Source: Phorcus lineatus (Eukaryota; Mollusca; Gastropoda; Trochida; Trochidae). From it: a DNA stretch of 64,000 nucleotides. Below, one piece after another: positions 36,901-46,368 of this stretch (within the stretch, counting starts at the first letter, position 1; each line of letters begins with the position of its first letter). The stretch covers positions 1,178,001 to 1,242,000 of the forward strand of contig OV121090.1 in NCBI GenBank assembly GCA_921293015.1, written 5' to 3'. The translations under genes and the position numbers were made by a program. The notes under the pieces are model-generated. The model was not told the origin of the DNA. It was given only the letters and a program-made list of their open reading frames with translations, and did no database searches.

Positions 36901-39174
36901 TTACACAGACAATCGTAGCCTTAACACTGAAGGGGGTTTGTGAAATGAGGAACAATATACTAAGATGTCTAAAGCTCACATTGTTCTAAGATAGCCGCAA
37001 GAGCCTTACACAGACAATCGTAGCCTTAACACTGAAGGGGGTTTGTGAAATGAGGAACAATATACTAAGATGTCTAAAGCTCACATTGTTCTAAGATAGC
37101 CGCAAGAGCCTTACACAGACAATCTTAGCCTTAACACTGAAGGGGGTTTGTGAAATGAGGAACAATATACTAAGATGTCTAGAGCTCACATTGTTCTAAG
37201 ATAGCCGCAAGAGCCTTACACAGACAATCGTAGCCTTAACACTGAAGGGGGTTTGTGAAATGAGGAACAATATACTAAGATGCCTAAAGCTCACATTGTT
37301 CTAAGATAGCCGCAAGAGCCTTACACAGACAATCTTAGCCTTAACACTGAAGGGGGTTTGTGAAATGAAGGCCTTAAAGTTAATGAGTTTTCAGCGTAAC
37401 TTACAACTCTGGCAGCAGAGGCCCTATGAAGTCGGCGAAGGTTTTGCAGGGCGCCTGGAAGCTGTCGGGCAGATAGGTACAGAGCCGCTCAAGGGACCGC
37501 ACTATAGTCGCGTTGTGGATCTCGGACAGCTGCTCCACCAGTGACGTCACAATCGTACATGCTGCAAAGGGAAAGTATTTAGTTTGTATGTGTGTGTCAA
37601 TAAACGTTGGGGAGTATATTAATAGACTTTCCATGTAATAATAATATTGTCACAATCGAGTAAATGATATGACATGAAACAAATTTGATACATGAACTTT
37701 TATGTTATCTATTATTCGTTTTACATGGAAGTTAATAGACGTTTATTACTCGTCCACATAAGGAAACAAAATAGCTGTCAGCCCCCCCCCCCCCCCTTTT
37801 GAAAATCAATTATAGATTCAAGTCAATAAAAATGATTTGAGTACAAACAATTTTTTTTTCCAGGAGTATACGCAACTGACCAGCGCTTTTCACTGGATTT
37901 GAATCAGAGTCGCTGATTGAACCACTAATTTTGCTATCTTCGAATCAGAGTTCCCCCTGTCTAGCCCGAAGAGTGTTCGAATTAAAACAATGTGTGCGAT
38001 TTTATGGCTTGAACTACCCGAGAAAGAGAATGTTTTTCATACTTCATGTTTTCTGCGACTATTGTTTAACGTTATTTATGTGAAGACTGTCCTTGTGACG
38101 TTACTTCCTTTCTATAATTGTGGTGTTTCATAAGTTCAACGCATGAAGAGCGTGGTTCCGGTTCAATGACAAGGGACAGTCACCATGTCCTTCTTGGCGT
38201 TATAGTTTGAACAAAATTCTCTCATTTCTTACAGGAAATGCAGGTTGTGATGATTTTGTTGCCAAACATTGTAAAGGTAATGTTTTTACGGAAACATTTC
38301 AAAGTAATTACGTGAAAATATATGAATATGTCGTGTTTTGATATCGGTCAACTCGTTATTAATTCGATAAGAATCTTGTGCGAAAAAGAAAGTTTTCTGG
38401 TGATGACAAAGATAATCCCAACCTGGGTGTCTTGTTTGATGAAGTATTAAAGCACGTGCACAAGCAGATATTGTACAAGACTTACTGTGGACCTCCTTTC
38501 ACAAAGCCACCAGGTGATCGTAAGTCCTGAACGTAACCTTAGTGCTATGTTAACGAATGGGAGTTAAGGTTAAGCTTAGTAAAGGTTGCTTTGTGAAAGG
38601 AATCCCTGTTATCACACTGAAGTACACGAGAGCGGCTTATGATTCATCACACATGCAGGAGAAGCATTTATATAGGCATTTGCTGCCTGCTGCTAATCCT
38701 TTTTCCTTTTTTTTGTATATATATATTCTGAATGTTGTGTATTACATGCTTTATGGAAAAATACTGTTTAAATCATACAAAGACAGATATTAAATCATGC
38801 GATCAGAGACAAGAATAAATAAAAGTCTTTCTGAGATGATCTTAGCGATACTTCCTTTTAAATATCGCTTGTAGGTATCGTTTGATCTCATACAAGTGAT
38901 ATCTAATATGATATCACATTTTTAATTCAATAGCAAAATAATAAATATAATTAAGTGTTTATACATATATTTGAACTAATATTAAATATAGAAACTAGCA
39001 TTTTTTACCACTCACTTATAAAGACATTCACATAAAAAAAAAGTATTTACCTGCGCAGTTTGACCCTCCGTTCACCGACCCGAGCGGAACCCTGTCACTG
39101 CCCCCAGCGGCCACGCCCAACGACAGGCAGGCAATCCCGAGGGTAACAACACACGATAGTCCACCCACAGCCAT
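27935..39174 (-). CDS. AOAH: Acyloxyacyl hydrolase, copy B (20 exons)
   Basis: Tandem paralogue of the neighbouring downstream AOAH, with the same predicted LPS-deacylating role. Exons (5' to 3'): 39174-39051, 37561-37405, 35933-35834, 35677-35624, 35383-35339, 35241-35174, 34976-34916, 34756-34686, 33610-33562, 33200-33057, 32709-32640, 32309-32193, 31962-31926, 31682-31608, 31275-31200, 30677-30522, 29607-29548, 29006-28904, 28652-28576, 28063-27935. The total is 1773 nt, or 590 aa. The Met at 39174 was chosen because it starts a signal peptide; an in-frame Met lies 45 codons upstream. The saposin-B cysteines are present. Catalytic Ser272 is in LGDS, GND is intact, and Asp542/His545 are in DGFH. 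The end is FGDQGGY. Seventeen of the 19 shared exons have the same length as in copy A. In the 52-codon exon at 30522-30677, 41 residues are identical to copy A. The 45-nt exon 35339-35383 has no visible partner in copy A and is the least certain part. Confidence 0.93.
29827..29945 (+). mobile_element. Truncated TTAA-type MITE
   Basis: Only the left about 120 bp of the family is present (AGAGCCACTCCGTGA, then GGAGTCATATATGC), with TTAA a few bases upstream. The rest of the element and its right end are missing. It lies in an intron of AOAH copy B. Confidence 0.8.
30785..31199. repeat. 38-bp tandem array carrying splice-donor copies
   Basis: About ten units filling most of the 522-bp intron after the copy B exon 31200-31275. 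Minus-strand consensus: GATATCTAGTAAGTCAGATT then AACATAGATAATCGTGAA. Exact GTAAGT occurs in units at 30852, 30966, 31042, 31080, 31118 and 31156, with an exact 38-bp period over the last four. The true donor at 31194-31199 is the terminal unit. Confidence 0.9.
34308..34651. mobile_element. Fold-back element, Mutator-like
   Basis: Inverted arms of about 85 bp begin ATCCTGCTTCATC and contain GCGTAATTGAATCCGC and CCATATACCCTGAT. They enclose a spacer of about 170 bp. Decamers TAGAAACGAC (34298-34307) and TAGAAATGAC (34652-34661) flank it, with one base between the right arm and its decamer; they look like a 10-bp target duplication with one mismatch. Long inverted arms with a 9-10 bp duplication suggest the Mutator superfamily. 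It lies in an intron of AOAH copy B, ending about 35 bp from the exon at 34686. Confidence 0.7.
36622..37356. repeat. 105-bp tandem array, 7 copies
   Basis: Units start TTTGTGAAATGAGGAACAAT at 36622, 36727, 36832, 36937, 37042, 37147 and 37252, with a partial unit after 37357. They differ at few positions, which suggests recent expansion. Each unit has an internal hairpin (GAACAAT/ATTGTTC). It lies in intron 2 of AOAH copy B, about 50 bp from the donor of the exon at 37405-37561. Confidence 0.97.
37782..37797. repeat. C homopolymer
   Basis: A run of about 16 C in intron 1 of AOAH copy B. A G-rich run of similar kind lies near 43797-43812 and a longer one near 2465-2495. Length is unreliable in such tracts. 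Confidence 0.85.
38525..38590 (-). repeat. CTAAGGT-family repeat, copy 2
   Basis: GTTAACGAATGGGAGTTAAG then GTTAAGCTTAG matches the reverse complement of the left half of the repeat at 47405-47560. It is a fragment in intron 1 of AOAH copy B. Confidence 0.55.
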
Positions 39175-39807
39175 TGTTATTTGTCTGGAGACAAGTTTGG
39201 GTACATATAGTAGTGACATGGATAGCTTTATCAACACATAGATTGTCCAAGAGAAGAGATAGCGGATATCAGTGTAGATATTTAGCAATGGAGATGCTAG
39301 GAAAATCAATTCAACATACTTGTTAAAGAATTTTTTTTATATCTATGTCATAAAAATAATTTCAAATCAAATACTTATTCATTTGATAAAGATTGGTTTT
39401 TTAAATTCAGGTTGACGATCTTGATAACTTTAAATCTAGAATATTTTACGAGTGCTTCAATATGAAGGGGTTTTTTTTATTGTACACTTCAAATACATTG
39501 GATTACGGTTTTGGTATTTATATATATACTCAACAAGAAAAGTAAAGGACCAACCTTATTTTCAGTATCGAAGTATATATACTGGCCAAAATAAGTTTTA
39601 ATATTATAATAATACTGATTGATGTCTCATCAGGTGATCAATCAAGATATATGTCATTATTCATAATTAATCAATTTTCAAAGTTCCTTAACTACATTCG
39701 TCAAGTATAAGTTATGCTTCATATCAAGATCAAAAGGGGGGGCGCGAGATCCAGGTCTTCAATTGTAGAATTACCAACCATCGCTACGGCGCGTACAGGC
39801 ATGTACG

Positions 39808-40153
39808 GGAGCGTACTAGTGTCACGAGGAAAATATATAATATCTCCTACCTTGGAGAAACTATCTCTTACGTTGGAGATAATAAGTCCACATACATAAA
39901 AGAAAACACACTATTTACATATTACACTCATATATAATACAAAATACGCCATAGTTTACATGTTTGCCATTTCATAATAAGGAGCGGGTGATCAAGGCTC
40001 TGTATACATTATCTCCAACCTAGGAGAAACTATCTCCTACGTAGGGGATACTAGTCCTACGTACGAGATAATATTCCCTACGTAGGAGTTATTAAGTCCT
40101 TCGAAGGAGATAGTTGTTCAGAACTTTTGTTTACCGTGACACTTGTACGCTCC
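39808..40153. mobile_element. Fold-back element rich in CTACGTAGGAG palindromes
   Basis: Ends GGAGCGTACTAGTGTCACG and CGTGACACTTGTACGCTCC form inverted repeats. Inside are many variants of TATCTCCTACGTAGGAGATA-like palindromes. No target duplication could be assigned and no protein is encoded. It lies upstream of AOAH copy B. Confidence 0.6.
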
Positions 40154-41347
40154 TTTATGCATGAATGTCATTATGCTTGAATAAGAAAACAGGTTTTCAA
40201 CAATAAGAACACTTATACAAGTCTTGCTATGTGACTGTCATACAATAGAGGCCTTCACTACAGTCTAGATAACATTCAACAAGCCGGAGTTGATTCTACG
40301 AATTTAAAGCCGAAAGATATGGGGGGGGAAAAGAAGAATAAAAGTACATATATCGAAAACAAAATAATAAATCAAATTTTACTCAACACCTATGGACAGA
40401 TAATCAACCATACACACCTTCCTCCACCATGTCGCATCTGCATTCCTCTGCCTTAAAGCTGTGTCTGTATTTCCGTACCATGATGTTTGTATATTTCACT
40501 CGTCCATATGCGGAAGTTTCGTTTTCAGTTTTATACATTGAATTTGAAAGTAGGTACGTAATTCTCTGCTCAACGAAGCAGGATGCACATCGTAGCTGTC
40601 ATTTGTAGCCTTCATTATTCATGCACTTCCTGTTGATAAAAATAGTCTGGATAAAACCTCTACGCAACACTTTGGAGTCAGTGAAGTGTGTAATGTCACC
40701 GGAACAGATCCTTCGCTTCAGTTGTTGTCTCAACGATGGGTGGAGTTTATGAAGTGATTTACAATTTTAGAGGCTATATTTTTCTTAATAAGATATAATT
40801 GTATGATGAGAAAACCTAGTTATTAATTGATAATTAGTGTATAATTACTTTGGTTGTTTTTATTACAATTTTCAGAAAGCATTAATGCCACGTGTTCATT
40901 TTGTCATTTTCTAAAGGCACAGTTCATGGTGTGTCGGAGTTGTTGTTTTTAAAAAGGGGTGTTAAGATTTTCTTTATTATATTCATTTTCATAATCACAT
41001 AATGAATGATCAAAACTGAGGACAAAACAAAATAATCCATGTGTTAATTCTTTGTCAAGACAAATAAAAACACAAAATCAACCTCATTGTCGTCGTATAA
41101 ACATCACCATTTATATAATTGAAATTTATAATATGGATGCTTTAAACAACGCAAAAGAAATCAGTGATGGATTTAAAGATATTTAATTCACAGGAGTAAA
41201 ACGGATAGTGCATAAGTTGTCACACTTATTAAGCACTCACCAAAATATAGATATTTCATTAGGTTTGTAGTCAGAATAAAACCATATACAGAACAGAGAA
41301 TAGAGAGAAAGAATAGAAGAACTAAAGTGAAGACACATCCCTAAATA
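40154..41347. other. Intergenic, nothing recognised
   Basis: AT-rich sequence between the divergent AOAH-B and anillin genes. I see no coding or element signal in it. Confidence 0.4.
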
Positions 41348-41426
41348 CAGTTGAACTTCGTTTATCCGGACGATTTGGCCACAGTTGAAAATCGTCCGGA
41401 TAGTGAGTTGTCCGGTTATCTGAATA
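41348..41426. mobile_element. One terminus of a pogo/Tc1-like element
   Basis: CAGTTGAACTTCGTTTATCC preceded by TA is the form of terminal repeat seen in pogo-like elements. It is followed by a palindrome built on ATCCGGACGAT. No matching second end was found in the window, so it is probably a fragment or solo end. Confidence 0.5.
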
Positions 41427-42629
41427 AAACAAAAAACGTATATAGTTGGTACATTCTGAATGTTGATTCCATTATTATTTAACTGATCTCACATGTAATT
41501 GGTCAATAAATCAATAAAATCAACAATACAAGCTTATGTAATTTACTATCACACGTCAGAAAATGTACATAGCATACCTTTACGTTTGTACATGTACATG
41601 TATGTTATATTTGTTACGCCTTCTCCGTGTTATTTACATTTCACATTCCCACTATGTTTACGGTCAGAATGACACCTTATAATAGAAAAGATGCAGAAAT
41701 TAAAGTGAAAGAATGAAAAAGAGAAGGTTTTGTTTCCCCAAGCGAAATCTGTCTTCTAAAAAAAATTATTATTACTTCAAAAAATAAGTCGATATTTTCA
41801 TAACACTTTTCTTTTCACAATGTGTATTTATAACTTCAGAAAAAAAAAGAATTTTATGGATGAACATATTCTTAAATAATAAATAATAATTGTGTAACGA
41901 TAGTAATACTCTCTGTATAAAGAAGTTGTACTTTCATAGTCTAAACATTAGGGTGCCCTTCCATGAGTAACTTTCTTAGAACAGCAATCTTATTGAAATC
42001 AGATGAACCCAGTCTCCCTTGTATTATAAAGATTTCTGAATTCCTTCTCAAATTGTTCTTTTCAACTTCTTTTTGCCGCTAAGTAATCATCAGTATATTC
42101 AATGTATTACCTTTTAAATCAAGACTTAAAACTATTCTGTTTTCAAGCTATTATTCGTAGACTATATCTGATAGTTATCCACAGACTTGATTAACTGACA
42201 TTTAATGCTGTTATTATTTATATGCTATAATTCCATTCTCTTCTCATAAGATTTATTTCATACCAATAATTCACATTATCTTTTCTTCTGGTACGTCATT
42301 ACGCTTTTCGCATGCACTTTGTGTATGGATACAGCACATTATATAAGTACCCATAATCATCATTGCTGTTGTTGTTGTTGTTAGATCTATATTGACGAAT
42401 GGTAGGTTCTGCTGATAGAGTGTGTATAATATGTGACATAATATAATATAAAGGGTGAAAGTAAGGTGTGTTGAAATTAAGTAGATGTAATAATGAAGAA
42501 GTGGTAAGAAAACTTTTATGTTTGTTGGGTTCATGATAATGTGGGATGGTTTGGGGTTGGGATAGTAGGATCGAGTGTTTTGAAGGAATGTTAGTTTAGT
42601 TTCAGTAGGTAACATGTAATGTTAAGTAT
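41427..42629. other. Intergenic, microsatellite only
   Basis: AT-rich sequence with a short (GTT)n run near 42364-42381. The open frame at 42271-42615 (minus) includes the low-complexity complement of that run and is not called a gene. Confidence 0.4.
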
Positions 42630-43650
42630 GTATGTATGCTGTTTTGTTTTTTAGTACTGTTGGTTTTATGTATATACATGAGAAAATGTCTCTCATAACC
42701 ATTTTGGTCGCCAATATAAAAAAAGATGTGATATATTTTATGTGTTTTAAACTTTGTATTATGTTGGGTGAGAAAAAAATAAACAATCTCTCTGAAAACT
42801 TACTACGATGCTATAATAACCGATGTCTAAATTTATCACTTCTCAAAAACAACTCGAAAGTGCAATATCAACTGCAGTTTTATAAAATCAATGTCCCTTT
42901 CTGAAAAAGGTTACAGCCTTAATTTATTAATAAACACCATGTAACCTATTTCCAAATATCTTGCCGTCACTCTATACAAAATGTATAAACGTAATCTTCT
43001 TCAATAATGATTTATACCCCGTTATACCTATTTTACTATGGAATATATATGTATATATAATTATGGATACCCCCTCCATATTAACTATCAAACAAGATAT
43101 ATCATACTGGTTACGACTAGTCTGTCAGCCAGCTACAAGGCATTCCAAGCATTATCATAATATGTTGAATAATTTGGATGATAATGGAGACAAAAACTAG
43201 TTATCTTCAGTGAGAACGTGGTTATCCCAATATGGTTTCGCGCATGTATGTATCCAACAAACTGTTGGAGATTGTGATATGTTTTTAAAGCTCTTTAAAC
43301 AGCGTTGTAAAGATATATATATATCTCTTCAAGAAAAGTCAGTTGAAGTAGCCTGCTCTAAATATTTGGATACCTATACGTTATTTAAAAATGATATTGT
43401 CCAATGCAACTTCGCAGATCTCTCTCCAATTTCAGATGTGGAGTTAGTAAATTGAAAGTTCAATCATATAGAAGATCGAAAGATGACTATACAGATCGAA
43501 CTTTTTGCTCTTATTGCGTCAACGCCATTGAAGACGAATACCATGTATTACTACAATGTCCTTTATATTCTGATCTACGCAGTAGATATATCCCTCATTA
43601 TTACTGTATGAATCCCAGTTTAACAAAGTTTGTCCAGCTACTTTAAACCC
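42630..43650 (+). pseudogene. Decayed 3' end of a LINE-type retrotransposon
   Basis: Two adjacent frames read like the C-terminal part of a non-LTR polyprotein. One gives WLSQYGFAHV...FLKLFKQRCKD (about 43213-43312) and YLDTYTLFKNDI. After a frame change near 43430, LKVQSYRRSKDDYTDRTFCS is followed by YCVNAIEDEYHVLLQCPLYS and DLRSRYIPHYY. The C-x2-C...EDExHxLLxCPxYxxLR pattern is typical of this class. A stop at 43198-43200 and the frameshift show it is dead. The upstream part to 42630 is less certain. Confidence 0.7.
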
Positions 43651-45096
43651 AAAATGCTAACATTATTCTACGCCTAGCTATATTCGTCAACAAATTACAT
43701 ATTGTGACATACGAAATACTGTCATTTGTATTATTGGTCTCATGGCCACTCTACGAAATAAATCTGTCTGTCTGTCTGTATATAATTGTGTGTGTGTGGG
43801 GGGGGGGGGGGGAGAGTGCATGCGTGTGTGCGCTCTTGTATTACAAATGTTTTAGTAATACTATTTATTCATAATAATTGTTTTATGTTATATCGTGTTT
43901 CGTAAGCCTATGTACGCTGGACTTTGCTTTTTAATTTGCTGTGGCAATTGTAGGTAATATGTATAAATGCAAAGTGTAATTTTCTTCTTCTTCTAATCAT
44001 GCAGGCCGAGAGCTGTAGGGCATTCAATGACATAATAAGCAACAGCTTCCGATTGCTTCCACACATGTATGAGTGTAATTAACAAGGTGGCAATGTGTCA
44101 GAATGCATATACCGCTGGCGGATATCAAATTAGGGGTCCTAATTTATGTATTTGATACCTCTGAAGATGAAGGCTATAGTTATACATAACAACGCAGGAT
44201 AACCTGTTCCAGGAAATTGCATGACGCCACGTCTACGTAATGGTTTATTTTCTTTTTGAAATAGACAAACAATGAATGTAATGTTACGGCGAGTTTAATT
44301 TGTGGTGAATGTAAACAAATGAGTGTTCAACAAATGATACTCGAAAAGAATAATTTATTGATTGAACAGGGGCGTCAATTAGGACATAATACTGAAGTCA
44401 GTTTAATTCCTTGTTTGATTGGATGTTTTAGTTCTACCCTCAGAGTAGTTTTAGAACTACCCTCAAAGTAGTGCATAGTAACTGTTTTGTAACAATACTA
44501 GACCAGTTATTGGGAAATATGTAGTAGAAAGGGGAAAATAGTCATTTTGAAAAAAAAAACATTTCGAAAAAAAGTGCCCCCTCCTACGCCCCTGTTGAAA
44601 AAGTTCTTGCTGATCAAAGAACGTCTGAGTAGGCCGTATCTATGATAAAATAATGACTATCTTCTTTCGTGATGTAGATAGTTATATATTTACATATCTA
44701 TTTATTAATATGTACAAGTTAAATATAACTTATATGAACATACTAATACATATACATTTTGTACGTATTTATGACAATGTCATATGGTCCGTTATTTGGA
44801 CACGGGTTATCAGGTTATCTATATGTGTTAAACATTCATATGATAACAAGGGTACGAGATTGTCAATCTATCAGCGCATGTGGCTTAAAAATCAGCTATG
44901 AATGAAAACGACTTTTAATTTTTTTGTCTTAAGGCAGGCCTAAAATATATTAGCTACTGAAAGTTTATGGAAGTAATACATGTATATAAGTTTCTAAATT
45001 CAAATTCTTGAAGAGAATTGATCCACGTAGATCGGAGTCAAAAATTCTTTTAGAAAATAATTTCTCAGGAATGAATAGAATTTGTTTCTTATCATT
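43651..45096. other. Intergenic, low-complexity tracts only
   Basis: (CTGT)n near 43766-43778, (TG)n, a G-run at 43797-43812, and a direct repeat of TAGTTCTACCCTCA-like sequence near 44430-44470. No gene recognised. Confidence 0.5.
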
Positions 45097-45100
45097 TTAA

Positions 45101-45561
45101 AGAGCCACTCCGTGAGTTGTTGGAGTCATATAAGCCAAACTTTATCAATGGTGTCATTTGATCGCGAAGTATCGACTGTTACCATAAAGACACATTTTAA
45201 AGCTTATTGGTTTTTTACAGTGACAATATAAAAGTAAACGTCGTAATTATGATCGAAAACCGGACAGTGGCGCGCGTCATATAGTCAAACGTAATTTTAG
45301 AGACTTATCTAAAACAACCAGGAGGGCAGTTAGGAATTGATAGTGTTTGTTGGGTTATATAACTAGTATCCATGTATATTGGACGTGATATCCAGACCTC
45401 TGTGCATTTATGAGGCTGTTTTTAAATTTTCATGGGAAAACAAGTATTTGTCATATATGTCTTTTGGACATGAAAAGTTAAGATGTTTTGTTTTTATATC
45501 ACCACATATGACATTCGTATCAAAGATAAATAATGTGTTATGAAAATCACGGAGTGGCTCT
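45101..45561 (+). mobile_element. TTAA-type MITE, copy 4 (best preserved)
   Basis: A 461-bp element starting AGAGCCACTCCGTGA and ending TCACGGAGTGGCTCT, with TTAA at 45097-45100 and 45562-45565. The perfect 15-bp inverted ends make it the reference copy of the family in this window. Confidence 0.9.
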
Positions 45562-45565
45562 TTAA

Positions 45566-46149
45566 ATACAATTACATATTATCATTGTTATAATGGAAGT
45601 AAATTGTTAAATGAGGCTTCAAAAACGACACTGGAAAGAGAAAGGAGATGAAATAAATATAAACCATGTTTGAGACATTTTGAGCATGATCTAGACTGAC
45701 GTTCAATCTCTGATACGTTATTTTTATATATAAATTTACAAGTTTCGTATCTTGACGAGTCGTTAAGAAGTAGGTTAGATAAGACGTAAGTGTTCAAGTT
45801 TGAATATGAATGCAGGATTCATCCTACTTGCTAGTGCTTAAACTGTTCGTAGGCATGAACAATGTTAAATCTAAGGACAATGATATAAAATGAAGTTTAT
45901 TGTTGCTTGGATATTTTTAGATACATGTGTATAGAAATATGCATAGTTTCCGAGGTAGAAATTAAGGTCAGCAAAATGTTTGAATTTCCATAAATATATG
46001 AAACAACTGATAGACCGTAACATTCGAACTTGAAGATGAAATTTTAAAACGGTACACAATAATCAACTGTCATGTATCTAAATGGTTCATCTTGTCATAT
46101 ATATACTGGGTGTGTGATATGATGGTGATATGATGAGAGGCTTTCAAAA
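45566..46149. other. Intergenic, nothing recognised
   Basis: AT-rich sequence between the MITE and the anillin promoter region, with no supported feature. Confidence 0.4.
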
Positions 46150-46368
46150 TACCTTTCTTTCATTGGACGATCTACCTATCATCCGACCAATGAGCGTAGT
46201 AATATTTAAAACCCGTTCCCGTTTTGGCATTCCAGTTCGAGTCTCCGCGAGATATCACGAGACACAACGTGACTTTAACCGCCAATTTCAAAATCAAGGG
46301 AAAAGTTGGAAGACACGGGCTCCTCGTGAAAAGTGATCGAGGGACGCTGATGTTTATAAACAAAGACA
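46150..46368 (+). promoter_or_regulatory. Putative anillin promoter and 5' UTR with paired CCAAT boxes
   Basis: Just upstream of the anillin ATG lies an inverted CCAAT box (ATTGG, 46162-46166) and a direct one (CCAAT, 46187-46191), followed by TTTAAA at 46205-46210 and a more GC-rich stretch. Paired CCAAT boxes bound by NF-Y are typical of G2/M genes such as anillin in vertebrates, and TTTAAA is one CHR-like variant. Only the motifs are seen; promoter function and the transcription start are inferred. Confidence 0.3.

Noticed and set aside
39175..39309. In-frame upstream Met for AOAH copy B
   Set aside because: The extra 45 residues are not conserved in copy A and would bury the signal peptide; a CCAG acceptor-like site lies between the two Met codons.
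39601..39640. Second hammerhead candidate (CTGATGA on the minus strand)
   Set aside because: No GAAA follows a closed stem II, so the core is incomplete.
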